A DNA stretch of 64,000 bases from Ahaetulla prasina (Eukaryota; Chordata; Lepidosauria; Squamata; Colubridae): the NCBI RefSeq assembly GCF_028640845.1, contig NC_080539.1, positions 197,758,698 to 197,822,697 of the forward strand, given 5' to 3'. Under the pieces are notes generated by a model. The model did not search any database, was not told where the DNA came from, and worked only from the letters and a program-made list of their open reading frames with translations. Below are positions 35,083 to 46,330 of the stretch, piece by piece (the first letter of the stretch is position 1; each line of letters starts with the position of its first letter). Position numbers and translations under genes: made by a program.

Positions 35083-35689
35083 AATCATGGATATTAGCTT
35101 GGTTTATGAATAAAGCCAACAATTTAAGCAGCTGCAAAAATGGGGACAAATCCTTTGGCCAAATTTAAATAAGCAAATGCAAACTAGTTGCAATGCATAA
35201 TCAAAGTGAAAAATACTGAGATTTCTATTTGTAAGACAGTAAAAAATGAAATTCACAATGAAGCAAATGAAAAAGATGTGCTGAAAAAAATTAACTGAGA
35301 GCTGTAAGGAAAAAGAGATTTATATCTACTTGGGAAAAATCTCATGAAAGAGCTTCCTTTGGGTCAAAGCAACCTAGGTTATCAATTATCAATTTTAATA
35401 TCAACCGGCTTTAAACTGTCTGAAAATATCCAGCAAGATTTTTATGTTTTAATATATTTGAATGCTGAATCCTCTGGTAATTTGATGCATTTCTAATGAA
35501 ATATGGGGTTTGTGCCTTTTAAAATATGCATTAGATTTATATTGGTAGATAAAATGTGACTTCCCCACTGTTTCTGCCAATATGATAAATATAGAGCAAA
35601 TTGGAGAGAATGTGGCTTCTTGTGATTGTTTCTTTCTATGGCAAGAAGCCATAAAAAAAACCCCAGAAACTGTGTGATTATATGTTTGA
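35083..35689. other. Unassigned spacer
   Basis: No gene or repeat recognised. Confidence 0.45.
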
Positions 35690-37850
35690 TTATGTGCCAT
35701 CAAATCAGTGTCAATTCTTAGCAACCACATCAGTTTTCTCCCTGCCAGTCTAACCTGGCCCTGCAGATCTTCTAATGGTGCGCCCATAACCGCTTTGAGT
35801 TTGCTCATCTTGCTGCTGGTCATCTCCTTCTCATTCCTTCCCTTTTTCCCATCAATAGAGCCAGAGAACTAGGTCTTCACATAATAGATCCAATGTACGA
35901 TCATTTGAGCCTGGTCATTTGTGCCTTAAGTGAGAACTCTGCATTGATTTGTTCAATAATTTGATTGTTTCTCCTCCCCCTTCCCCACTCACTGACATGG
36001 AATTCTCAGGAGTCTTCTCCTTGAAGTTCAAAAGCATCAATACCTTCTTTCCTACTTCCAAGTCCAACTTACACTTTCATTGAGCGTCAGAGAAAAACAT
36101 TGTCTGCTCTGCTCTTTGTAGGTATAGGCATATCCTGCTGTAAGAATTTATTTTCCAAGAACTTCATGGCTTCCCTGCCAAATGCCAGAGGGCAAGATAT
36201 TTATTGACTTGCTGGTTCCTCCACTGTTGAAAGTAAGTCTTAAAAGGTAGAAGCTATGCACCACTTTAATGTCATTGTTCATTCAGGCTATTACTGTACC
36301 TGTTATTCTATTTATTTTATTTTATTCGATTTTTATACCGCCCTTCTCCCAAAGGACTCAGGGCGGTGTACAGCCATTTAAAATACACAATATACACATT
36401 AAAAACAAAATTAAAACAAGACATATTATAGGGTGGCCGAAAATTTAAAACAATTAACAAACCTTAAAATATAAATAACCCCGATTAAAATTTAATAAAA
36501 CTTTTAAGCCAGTCCCGCTTGAATAAATAGGTGCGTTTTCAGCTCATGGCGAAAAGTCCGAAGATCAGACACTTTATCATTACTTTGGTCTTTCTTACAT
36601 TTTATTTATATTTATTATAAATTATATTGTAATTATTACTTTTGGAGTTTTTTGGCTTTTTAAATTATCCATGTGTATTTGCAATGTTTCTTGTTCCTTG
36701 GCCTTTTTAAAAGATGACTTGAGCATCTGGTATCTCACTTTCCACATAGGGTTCTAATCTACAGTGGATGGTCTTAATGATTATTTTGCTAGCAGGTGAA
36801 ATTAAGGCAAATCTACACTGCCATGCACTCTGTTAAATCTCCTTGTATTGACATTGCTATATAGATTGACCTCTTCCAGTCTTTTGGTCAGTGTGTCATT
36901 CTCCAGATTTCCCTGATTAGAACCTTCATAGATTATTCTTCTGTTGCTTGCCAAATTTCTATATAATCCATCAATTTTTATAGCTTTCCAACTTGGTAAT
37001 AACTCTACATAGAAATGTAGAAAACTGATGGCAGAAAAAGACTCAGCGGTTCATCGAGTCCTTTGAGACCAAAGTCTTTTGAAAGGTTTTCCTTTGTTTC
37101 CTATGTGTTTCTACCTTCAGTGTATTTACAGATGTCACTGTAACACTGTTTCTTGCCTTTTCTAACAGCTCTTTAAAATTCTTTGCTAAGTTCCATCCTG
37201 AAATGGTTGCCTTTCTTGGCTTCTGCTTCTCTTCTTTTCTTGGCAATTTCCACTATTTTTTCTGTCATCCAGTATGCTTTTTTGATTCTTGGTTTCTTTT
37301 TACATTTATCCTTAACAACTTCTTTGATTTTATTTCACAGTTCTTTTGATTTCCTGTCATTGAGGTTCATGACTTCAAAGCATTTTCTGATCTTCTCCTT
37401 GAAAAGTTTGGGTATATGTTCAACATCACATTATGGTAATTTTTTAGCTTTTTTCTTCCACTTTAACTTTGAACTTGCATAAGAGCAGTTTGGCCACACT
37501 CAGGTCTGGCCATATTTCTGTTGTTACAACTGAGTTTTTCCATCTCCTTCCCCCAATAATATAGTTAGTTCAGCTTCTGTGTACTCTATGAAGTAAAAAA
37601 AAAGTCCATATATACAGGTATTTTTGTGGTTGTTGATCAATTGCGTTATCGATGAAGAATTCACTAGACTAGAGTGATACAAATTGACCAGTTCTTCTCA
37701 TGTTTCATTTTGGTTTCCTAGGTTATAGAGTCAAATCAGGTATATCCAATTTTGGCATTCCAGTCTCTAACCAGAAAAAAACACATCTTGCTTGCATGTT
37801 CTGTCAGTTTCAAATCTATATACTAAAACTCTATAACTTTTAACTGGGAA
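35690..37850 (-). mobile_element. BovB-like RTE LINE (antisense, decayed, interrupted)
   Basis: Reads as a reverse-strand RTE LINE. From the right: a conserved endonuclease-region stretch around 37741-37790 (ttttggcattccagtc), then a linker-like region on the reverse strand (about 37330-37150) with KKPRIKKAYWMTE and EIAKKRREAEAKKG, a BovB-type pattern, and at the left a 3' region with gtgccatcaaatcagtgtc and ggaattctcaggagtcttct. Many stops. An L2 end at 36306-36570 splits it. Limits are approximate. Confidence 0.65.
36306..36570 (-). mobile_element. L2 LINE 3' end (antisense), nested in BovB
   Basis: Left end is a TTTAT-rich tail, then the hairpin ccgccct/agggcgg (36338-36344 with 36360-36366), matching the 3' end of the LINE at 9842. 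It stops near tgcgttttcagctc, the end of the RT reading frame. Confidence 0.85.
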
Positions 37851-38630
37851 AACAGTGCAACATAGGGCAACAATTTTTGAACCAAGGTAGGTCAAATGAT
37901 CTACCCTACAGAATGCATCCAAAATCTGGAGCTCATAACTCCCATGGGATTGAAATTTGGCAAATCTGTGGTTGCTTCAGTGTTGCTGAGATTCAATAGA
38001 CCAATACCACCTAGTCTTTGAAGACCACATAGACTGGTCTCTTGTATTGCTGTTGCCCAATATAGGTGCCTGATTGATTTAGTTGTACAGTTTGCATTGG
38101 GTGCTCCTGCTGGCATACTCCTCCCAGGAAGATCTCATGAGGTCATGCAGTAGAATTTAGGAGACATTATATAATATCCATGTCTACATTTTATAGTACA
38201 TAACCATCCACTGAAGTACATTTCAAAAACAAAGATATTTTGTCAGAATCAATATCTAACAAATTCCACCAAACTATGTCTTACAATTTCTTAGAACCAT
38301 ATCTAACACATACTTACATTTGCTAAATCCTACTCTTAAATATAACCCACATATTCTAGAGGCAATTAAGTCTTATAATTTTATATGATTTTTTTTTATC
38401 AGTAACCATAACAAACCTAATTACTGGTCTATTTGTATCAGCAATATATTTCATCAATTAAATAATAAAATATTCCATAGATACTCATAAGATTTATAAT
38501 AAAGCCCACAAGGCAGAGCCAGCAACTATTTCAGACCAGAGATGCCACAGAAGAGCCTAGTCTTTCTAATAAAATTTCCCCAGCTCCAAATATAAATTCA
38601 TGGACAGATAAAAGCTAAATGTGTCAAACC
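37851..38630. other. Unassigned spacer
   Basis: No gene or repeat recognised. The reverse frame at 37901-38116 has no recognisable domain. Confidence 0.45.
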
Positions 38631-38876
38631 ATAGCAATTGCAATAGCAATAGCGCTTAGACTTATATATTGCTTCATAGTGCTTCACAGCCCTCTCTAAA
38701 ATATTTTACAGAATCAGCATATTGCCCCCAACAATTTGGGTTCTCATTTTACCGACCTCAGAAGGATGGAAGGCTGAGTCAACCTTGAGCCGGTCAGAAT
38801 CGAACTCCTGGCAGTGGAATGCAGAGTTACCCTGCAATACTGCATTCTAACCACTGCACCACTCTTACCAGGGCTG
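38631..38876 (-). mobile_element. tRNA-derived SINE, family A
   Basis: Left end atagcaattgcaatagcaat (tail expanded), then agacttatata, attgcccccaacaatttggg, gaaggatggaaggctgagtc, cagaatcgaactcctgg and ctaaccactgcaccac. Confidence 0.9.
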
Positions 38877-39128
38877 TTTTAACTATGGCTTGTTAAATAA
38901 TTCTTTGTTTCACTAATTAATGAAATGTAGTTTAGAACATAGTTGGATTCATCCAACCTGCTAAACAAACCAAACCAAACCATGTTATTGTCAGCATTGT
39001 GGGCAAACTGTGCCTCTGAAAGCTCTTTGATAAGTCACAAGTCTCACCATTCTTGATTAATCATCAAATTTGTAACATGGAATCAATGCAGTTTATCCTA
39101 CTGGACAGTTAAAAGGATTACTGAATCA

Positions 39129-39250
39129 TAAGAACATAAAAGCTCCTGCTGAGTCAGGCCACAGACCCTTCTAATCTACCATTCAGTGTCACAGAATAGT
39201 CATTTAGGAAGCTCCTGAACCTGGGCTGTAGACCAGTAGACCTTTCTCAA
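39129..39250 (+). mobile_element. Fragment of an interspersed repeat
   Basis: Contains taagaacataaaagctcctg, tgagtcaggccac and cattcagtgtcacagaat, a pattern common in reptile and bird repeats. I do not assign a family. Confidence 0.4.
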
Positions 39251-39369
39251 TATCACTTCCTAGCAGCTACTAGAGGCATTACTGTCCAAGATTCAGGAGG
39301 GAAATGATCATCATTATTAAGAGTAATTTGCCCAGCCCCCTTGTGAAACCATCCAAACTGATTGCCATT

Positions 39370-39880
39370 CCTTGCGCTTCAAGGTTTTGGTAACCACCCT
39401 CAAAGCGCTCCATGGCATAGGGCCGGGTTATTTACGGGACCGCCTACTGCTACCGAATACCTCTCACCGACCCGTGCGCTCTCACAGAGAGGGACTCCTC
39501 AGGGTGCCGTCAGCTAGGCAGTGTCGTCTGGCGACGCCCAGGGGAAGGGCCTTCTCTGTGGGGGCTCCCACCCTCTGGAACGAACTCCCCCCAGGACTCC
39601 GTCAACTTCCGGACCTCCGAACCTTCCGTCGCGAGCTCAAGACACATTTATTCAACTGTGCAGGACTGGCTTAGATTTTAAATTTATAGGGGTTTTTAAA
39701 TTGGTTTTTTAATATTCATATTTAGATCTTTTAATAATTGGGCATTAGAATAAGTTTTTTAATGATTATCTTAATTTGTATATAAATGTTTTTATGTGCC
39801 TGTGAGCCGCCCTGAGTCCTTCGGGAGATAGGGCGGTATATAGATTTGAATAATAAATAAATAAATAAATAAATAACGCT
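39370..39880 (+). mobile_element. L2 LINE 3' end with partial RT frame
   Basis: The open frame 39372-39674 (100 codons) matches the C-terminus of the LINE at 9400-9700 ([50 protein letters not shown]). The 3' hairpin is at 39807-39836 and the tail is (AAAT)n. 5'-truncated. Confidence 0.9.
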
Positions 39881-41070
39881 ACCCATTTTATTACATGCCA
39901 CGTGAAGAAAATATTTATGTTGGTCTGAAAGTTCTCTGCATCTAGTTGCAATTGATGACCTTGAGGTCTAAAACAGTGAGAGAGGAAGAAAATATAGTAT
40001 ATGAAGCATCTTGAGCACTCTTTTGCTTTAGAAATGTTAATCATTCCTATTTAATCACCACAACCACATAACATTTGCTTTCATTATCTGTTCAGTTAGT
40101 TTACATCGACAGAAGTTGCTACTAGGTGTGTCTGTGTCTAGGCGGAGGGCAATTGGCTTTTCCTCTAGTTTTTTCCATATTTACTCTTGCCTGGGCACTG
40201 CTCCATGGGTGCACCTCCCTTGGCCAGCAGGCAAGTGGTTCTACAAGGGTGTGTCTCTTGAGTTGGCACTGCTTGGCAGACTGCCTCTCTGAGCTGGCTA
40301 GAGCCAGACACAGAGCTATTTTCTACCAGACAAACAGGTTGACTAACAACTACCGGTTAGTGTTTTCCTTTTTGTCATCTGAATAGTATCTCTATGTCCT
40401 GTTTATTGGTGACTGAGTTCATGAATGCCATTGCACAAATGAATGATCCATTAGATACAAAAGTCATTAAGAATATCCTCAACTCACACACTGTATCTAG
40501 AACTGGCTAAATGCTGAATCAGAAGTTTAGTTCCAATTTTGCCTCTCTCAGAAACTTACTAAAGGTTACCACTTGGCAAGACATCCAAGTCTCCAAATCT
40601 GCAATAATAAGATTGATTATTGATATTGATAACAGTATTGATTTAATATACAGATCTATTTCTTCGGATTTCATACTATGTTGAGTCTTTCCATCTAATT
40701 TAAAAGTTTACAGTACAATTTTCTGCAGATATTCTGGTGTTTATGTAACTTATCTGTTGTCACTTTGACCTGCATGATAAGCCTCCGAAAAATCTCAATT
40801 CTGTTTTTTGTCCATTCTCTGATCCACACAAGTCTTCTCATTTTTAGCCTTGAAACTACCAAAATCTTTTTTTCTTCTTTCCATTCTAGTACAGTTCTTT
40901 TCCTTCTTTTTCTTTTGCCCATCCAACCCACTCTCTGTAATTGCTTATTCCTTGAAAAACTTCATTCTTTTTTGTCAAGTCTCCCTTCTAACAGGAACCT
41001 CTTCCCAGAATGCTTCCATATGCCCATCTCTCCTTCCTCTACATAATTCATTTCTTGAAAATCTATTAAA
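39881..41070. other. Unassigned AT-rich spacer
   Basis: No gene recognised. The frames at 40765-41086 and its reverse overlap are not domain-like. Confidence 0.45.
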
Positions 41071-41212
41071 TACCATATTTTCCTGAAAATAAGACCCTGT
41101 CTTACATCTTTTTGAACCCTGAAATAAGTGCTTGACTTTATTGCCATGTGCTCAAAAGCCCAATTGGGCGTATTATCAGGGGATGTCTTATTTTGGGGAA
41201 AATAAGCTAGTA
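41071..41212 (+). mobile_element. TA-flanked MITE (mariner-like), 142 bp
   Basis: Starts taccatattttcctgaaaat and ends gaaaataagctagta, with agcccaattgggc inside. It matches 44749-44887 in opposite orientation. The TA ends suit a Tc1/mariner target; no transposase. Confidence 0.75.
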
Positions 41213-41319
41213 TCCTGTTTTAAGTAAGCCAAAACAAATGTAATTAAAATAATCACATGTCTTCCTCTTATTTTACCCCAATCCTTCTCAGAGTTCTTAT
41301 CTGTTTTGATAGGGTAAGT

Positions 41320-41566
41320 TATTTATTTATTTATTGTTTAAATTTATATACCGCCCTATCTCCCAAAGGACTCAGGGCGGTTTACAGGCATTTAAAAAAC
41401 AGGTAAATACAATCTAAAAACAGTTAAAAAACTTATTCTAAAAGCCTAAATTAAAAATATGAAAATAAAACCCAATTTAAAAACCGTAAATTAAAATCTA
41501 GCTCAGTCCTGCGCAATTAAATAAGTATGTTTTAAGTTCCTTAGTTTAAAAGTCCTTAATGCATTT
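41320..41566 (-). mobile_element. L2 LINE 3' end (antisense)
   Basis: Left (TTTA)n tail, then the hairpin ccgccct/agggcgg (41351-41357 with 41374-41380), then an A-rich 3' UTR ending where gtttaagttcc matches the end of the RT frame. Confidence 0.85.
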
Positions 41567-41851
41567 TTAGGATAGATGCCTTCCACAGATACATGGTATG
41601 GTGTCATACAGCCTTTTAATAGGTGAAAATTACTACTGCTGTGGGAAAACACCACCAAAACCGGTTTAAAATAAGAAAGCGAATTTCCAAGACTGTGTAC
41701 ATTTAGATATCACATTCATTATGCTGTATGGTTTAAGAATAAATCCACATTTTTACACAAATTTCTCTGTGCAACTTGCCAACTACGGTACTACAGATGC
41801 TAGATTAGTATTTGTTTTAGAACTCTTGTAATATCTGTCAATGACTCCCAC

Positions 41852-41988
41852 CAGTGGTGGGATTCAAGCAATTTAACAACCGGTTCTCTGCCCTAATGAT
41901 TTCTTCCAACAACCAGTTTGCCAAACTGCTCAGAAAGTTAACAACCGGTTCTCCCGAAGTGGTGCGAACTGGCTGAATCCCACCATTG
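41852..41988 (+). mobile_element. hAT-like MITE, 137 bp, complete
   Basis: Inverted termini cagtggtgggattcaagc and gctgaatcccaccattg. A perfect 8-bp target duplication actcccac flanks it (41844-41851 and 41989-41996). It contains three copies of the aaccggtt motif or variants. No coding capacity; it would depend on a hAT transposase elsewhere. Confidence 0.95.
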
Positions 41989-41996
41989 ACTCCCAC

Positions 41997-43139
41997 CCTC
42001 ATTAACTAGGAAAACAAGCCTAAACAAAAATTGTGGGCAGATAACGGTACTCTAAACAACGTAAAAAAAAATAGCCATTTGTTTTCTATGTGAAGTGGCA
42101 GGCAGGAACCAGACACCATACTAAATGAATTTGCAGCAACTATAAACCAAAGTGACTATGAAGTCTAAACATAGACAATAACCCTCCAACCAAATCAGTT
42201 CTTCCTTCAAGTCATTTTTTTCCCTCCAAGAACCTATGGATGTGCTAAAAAAAGAATAATTTGGAGAATGTTTAATTCATTCCCAGAAGAAATGCTCCCA
42301 GAACTTTCTACTCCACTTAGCGTAAAGTAAAGCAAAATAGGAATGTTGTCAAAATATATAACCCACTGTTTTCACAGAGCACAGAAAGTGCCAATCTGCA
42401 CGTCAGGCTTCAACACTACTAATTTTTGTACACACAATCAGAGATGCCAGATAAATTACAGAGTCTGAGATATCACAATGCTTTCCCCACTCCTGTGATA
42501 CTGAATTAGCAATATTTTAATGGACTGCAAGGGAACAATATACAACAGCAGTAACCATTCTTTTCTTTTACAGCATCTATCATGTAACTCAGCATCAGGC
42601 AAGCAGTGCAGATTTTTTTTTAAGTATGACGTTTTGTTTTATTTGTCATCCCTATTTTTTTCTGCTTAGATTACTTATTTTGCTTTTATTGTAATAGTAA
42701 TAACTTTTTTTAAAAAATTGCACATGAATATTTATTTTGTAGGGAATCTAGTTTTTAAAAATGTTATTTAGTGCGCAACTCAGTTCACCATTTGGATTAG
42801 CCGATTAAAACTGAGCATCGTGATTTGCTCTTTCCTCTTGGCCACGCGTGCGCTCCCTCCCAAAGCCTGCAGCACCTAGCTCACCTCCAAATGTGCTACC
42901 AAGCTGCAATTTTAAATGTGCCTAAAACGTTACACCCAGAACTACATCTTATTGCATTTATTAATATAATCGGTTTTTTTTATTGTCCTGACTCATACGC
43001 TTTTTTTATCCTGCCCGTTTTTTGCACCCCATTCCAGATCGCCAACGGTGGCCCTAGCCTTGAGATGCTGCTGGCTTGTGGCCGTGAGTCCGAAAGATCT
43101 CTATACATGCCCAGAGGGGCTTTTGTCTTCCCTTGAGCT
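41997..43139. other. AT-rich region leading to the CpG island
   Basis: No repeat recognised. CpG content begins to rise after about 42835 (ggccacgcgtgcgc). The frame 42825-43136 is not domain-like. Confidence 0.5.
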
Positions 43140-43307
43140 TGGCCCAGGGTTTAGAAACAAGTCTTGGAGAGAAGCCGGCGGTGAGGGCGACAGGGCTTCG
43201 TTTGAATGGAGCTAGGCGGGAGCTGGCTGCTCTCCCTCCTGCAGCGGCGTGCAAGAGGAGGAGGAGGAGGAGGAGGGAGGCGCGGTGAAGCAGGCGAGGC
43301 CTGCGCG

Positions 43308-43316
43308 CCGGAAGTG
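43308..43316 (+). promoter_or_regulatory. ETS-family binding site
   Basis: CCGGAAGTG fits the ETS (GABP/ELK) consensus and lies within the CpG island, a common promoter arrangement. Seen by sequence match only. Confidence 0.5.
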
Positions 43317-43591
43317 AGCGCTGACTGCGGGGAGAGGAAAAATCCCGGCCGGCGGAGGGGCTCGCCGACGCTTGCGGTGGCTGCGGTCGCGCCGAGGGAG
43401 CGCGCGGCTGAGAGGCATCTCGCGCGGGGAGGAACCTTCGTCTGGCTCCGCTTCCAGAGCGAGCGAGAGCAGCGCAGCCACAGCGGGAAGGGAAGCGAAG
43501 GAAAGGGAGGCAAGCAAGCAGCCTGCTCCGCCACTCAAGCCAGCGACCGCCGGTAGCAACAAGGGCGTTAGGAGAGAAGGAGAAGGAGGAG

Positions 43592-43613
43592 CGCCGCCGC
43601 CGCCGCCGTGAGC
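43592..43613 (+). other. CCG run with candidate splice donor
   Basis: Consecutive GCC units end in GTGAGC at 43608-43613. A GTGAGC donor is acceptable for a vertebrate 5' UTR exon. Without transcript data this remains a guess. Confidence 0.3.
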
Positions 43614-43860
43614 ACTCTCTTTCCTTCACCCGGGAAAAAGGAGGGGAGGGCAAGTCGAGTCGCCCCGTCTCCCCCATTTTCGCCTTCGGAGGCTTCGCGA
43701 AGGAGCGCCTGCCGTCTCCAGGCGGTTGAGCCCCGGGTGGGGTGACGAAAGCCGAGCTGGGTGGCTGAGCCGCTGCTTCGGACCGGAGAGGCTGCCTTAG
43801 GCGAGCAACTAAGGTGCCGGGTGAAAGCGGAGCCTGGGATCGGGCTCTTTTTTTCCCCCC

Positions 43861-44748
43861 CCTGCCTCGGAGATTGGGGGGTTGGGGGGGGGAAACACCC
43901 ATTTTCTCCCGACGGGGCAGGGCTTACAAGCCCATTCATCCAGCTGAATCTCGGGAAAAGAATGCAAATGGCCCACTCCATTTCTCCCTGAAATTTTTTA
44001 AGAAATAACACAATTTCAAGAAACGCAGGAGCCAGGTCGAAGGCTGGTTGTCGTGCAGACTCTCTATTTGAGGAGTGGGTCGAAGAGCGTTGGGGTAGTT
44101 ACTGCGCATGTGCTTATGGAAATAGAATCCCTTAACCACCCATAGAAGAGATACTATACTGGGGAGGGGGGGTGTTGTTAATTATGCCTTCATGAGCAGG
44201 AAGGGATAGGCTTGAGGGAAAGAAGCCTTACGTCCTTTTCTCGTTTATGAGTGCATTAAACCACTGCCTGTGGATCCATCTTCTCCCCTTTCACGCCTTC
44301 CTTCAGGGAGCAGTTAACGTTTAATGGGTTTGCCTAGTCTCTGTTTGGGCCTCCTCTTGTCTGAAATCTCTTCCAGTGGCATTCATAGTGATAGCTGTCA
44401 AACAAGCAGAGAGGGATTCAACCGGAATAATCGAAAAGCAAATGCCACTTGCAAAAGGGTTTGTCCAGCACTGAGGCAGAAAAAAAAATTGTTACAGTGC
44501 TGAGATACAGAGATGTTGCTGCTTCCAATGAGACTCCACCCTGTGGAACTTGAATGAATATAGTTTTCATCCCCAGCTTCCAATAAACATGTAAATTTGT
44601 GTGGTATTATTCAGGAATCCAACACTGGTTAAGTGATAAAAGTTAATAAGAGTTGATTGCTATGCACCATGCCTTTTAGAATGCCTTCAAAAAGCTGTTT
44701 TTAGAAATGATGTTAGGCTAGGTCACTGAAATATCTTGAAATTGTAGC
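43861..44748. other. CpG island shore
   Basis: Contains long G runs near 43874-43892 and an NRF1-like element tgcgcatgtgc (44103-44113, one mismatch to consensus). No exon could be recognised. Confidence 0.4.
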
Positions 44749-44887
44749 TACCCTGTTTTCCCCAAAATAAGACATCCCCTGATAATAAGCCCAATTGGGC
44801 TTTTGAGCACATGGCAATAAAGCCAAGCACTTATTTCAGGGTTCAAAAACATATAAAGCAGGGTCTTATTTTCAGGGAAACACGGTA
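44749..44887 (-). mobile_element. TA-flanked MITE (mariner-like), 139 bp
   Basis: Starts taccctgttttccccaaaat and ends ttttcagggaaacacggta; the middle, gcccaattgggc, pairs with the copy at 41071 in reverse orientation. Confidence 0.75.
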
Positions 44888-45889
44888 GTTACCAGTACTT
44901 TCATTAAAGCATTTTCATTAAAGCTGAGATGTTATTGACTAGCGAAAATTGCTGGTAGTGATAGAGAAACAGATTGTTATCTCTTAATATTTGACCTTGG
45001 CAGTGATGATTTTTGCAGTAATATAGTAATGTTGGCATGTGCAAAAAGGAATAAAATGAAGTTTTTAGGTAAGTTTAATTTAGAACAGTTTCTTGAATGC
45101 AGTTGAGTAACCTAACTTCCATAAGCCTGTAAAATAAATTGACATTTTTAAAAAACTGCTCAGTTTCCTAACAGTTTTTCTTGGTCAATGGAGCTGAAAT
45201 TAATACACAAATGAAGGCAAATATACATGTCCCAGGATAATGTTGCAGAATCCAATCTGGGTCAGTCACTCGGTTGGACCCAGATTGGATTCCGCAAAAT
45301 TTAATGCAGATTTATTACAGGACAATTATTAGAATAGAATAGGAAAGTAGCAGAGAAAAATCCTCAAAAATAAGACTACTAGTTGCAGCAGTAGTGTACG
45401 CAGTTAAAAGGGAAAATTAAACATTTTTGGCTGGGGCTGAAAAATAGCGCCATTGGCTTGTCTCAGTTTGATATTGCATATAGCCAAGAGTTATGAATGC
45501 AGAGGCTTTAATGATTATCTCAGGTAGAAAAATATGGGAAGAGGTAGTACATGAAACATTGCTATGAAGGCTAGCACTAACATTTTGATTTTGGATGCGA
45601 GATAACCATATTTTTCCAAAAGGAAGATCCTGGATTTATTTACTCTCCTACAAAAGGCAATATAATCTGCCTTTATTGTCACAATGTCAACAAATCTTAA
45701 GATGATACTTCTATTTTAAAATTATCATAAAATAATATTTAGGAGTATGTGTGAACCAGGTTTCCTTTCAGTAAATACTAGACAATCTATGTATGACCTG
45801 TTGGGTCATCCTGTGATGTGGCATAATTGGGCTGGCTTTCTTTTTAACCTGAATGCTGGATGTTCATCATCTCAAGAGTATGCCATATG
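44888..45889. other. Unassigned spacer with one hairpin
   Basis: AT-rich; the only notable structure is the inverted repeat at 45243-45297. No gene recognised. Confidence 0.45.
45248..45292. repeat. 16-bp perfect inverted repeat (hairpin)
   Basis: gaatccaatctgggtc (45248-45263) pairs perfectly with 45277-45292 around a 13-base loop; after one mismatch four more pairs (ttgc/gcaa) extend the stem. Confidence 0.95.
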
Positions 45890-46060
45890 ACCATGGGACA
45901 CTGCTATGGCCAGAAACGTGGGAATAAACTGTTCCAATCATGGTGGAAATTTCAATTTCATAAGAATAATGGGCCCTGGGATCTTTTATGCATTCTTTAA
46001 ATAAGGGGATTTGAAGTACATTATATCAAAACTTGTTGTGATATAATATACCAGGAGTAG
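45890..46060 (+). repeat. Unnamed interspersed repeat, copy 1
   Basis: Shares aaatttcaatttcataagaa, gggccc and tatgcattctttaaat with the neighbouring copy at 46160-46330 in the same order. Family unknown. Confidence 0.5.
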
Positions 46061-46160
46061 GGAGCAACTTCTGACTTCCTGTTGGTTTCCCCATTGATTT
46101 TGCTTATGGGAAACTCAACTGGCATTAAAAAATCAGTCGTGATCACAGCTGATCAGGGTA
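46050..46160 (+). mobile_element. Fragment of the 54.7-kb MITE family
   Basis: Contains ggtttccccattgattttgc, whose reverse complement is found almost unchanged at about 54846-54870. Confidence 0.5.
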
Positions 46161-46330
46161 GTACTGCAGTAGCTACAAGTTTGCCAATACAACTGATCTG
46201 AAGATCCTTGAAATTTCAGTTCATTAGAAATAAAGGGTCCCAAAGTTTGTATGCATTCTTTAAATTAGCACATTTGAGGTATCTTGATTCAAAAAATGCT
46301 GCCCTATGATGCACCATTCCTGTTAATTAA
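46160..46330 (+). repeat. Unnamed interspersed repeat, copy 2
   Basis: Shares gcattctttaaattagc and catttgaggtat, then a similar ccctatgatgcaccattcc, with 49149-49240; it also resembles 45890-46060. Confidence 0.55.

Larger units (their letters stand above)
43140..43860. promoter_or_regulatory. CpG island, probable promoter and first exon
   Basis: The only GC- and CpG-rich block in the window, in strong contrast to its AT-rich surroundings and free of recognisable transposons. It holds an ETS consensus CCGGAAGTG (43308-43316), a GAG/AGG purine tract (about 43255-43285) and a CCG run (43592-43607) followed by a possible splice donor GTGAGC (43608-43613). Vertebrate CpG islands usually mark transcription starts, and long GC-rich 5' UTRs give spurious frames in all directions, as here. 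I cannot name the gene or be certain of the strand; the donor weakly favours plus. If plus, the downstream DNA would be a long first intron. Confidence 0.65.

Noticed and set aside
43054..43902. 282-codon reverse-strand open frame and overlapping forward frames in the CpG island
   Set aside because: GC-rich DNA lacks stop codons in all frames; the products are R/P/S/A/L-rich without a domain, and several frames overlap. Better explained as promoter and 5' UTR.
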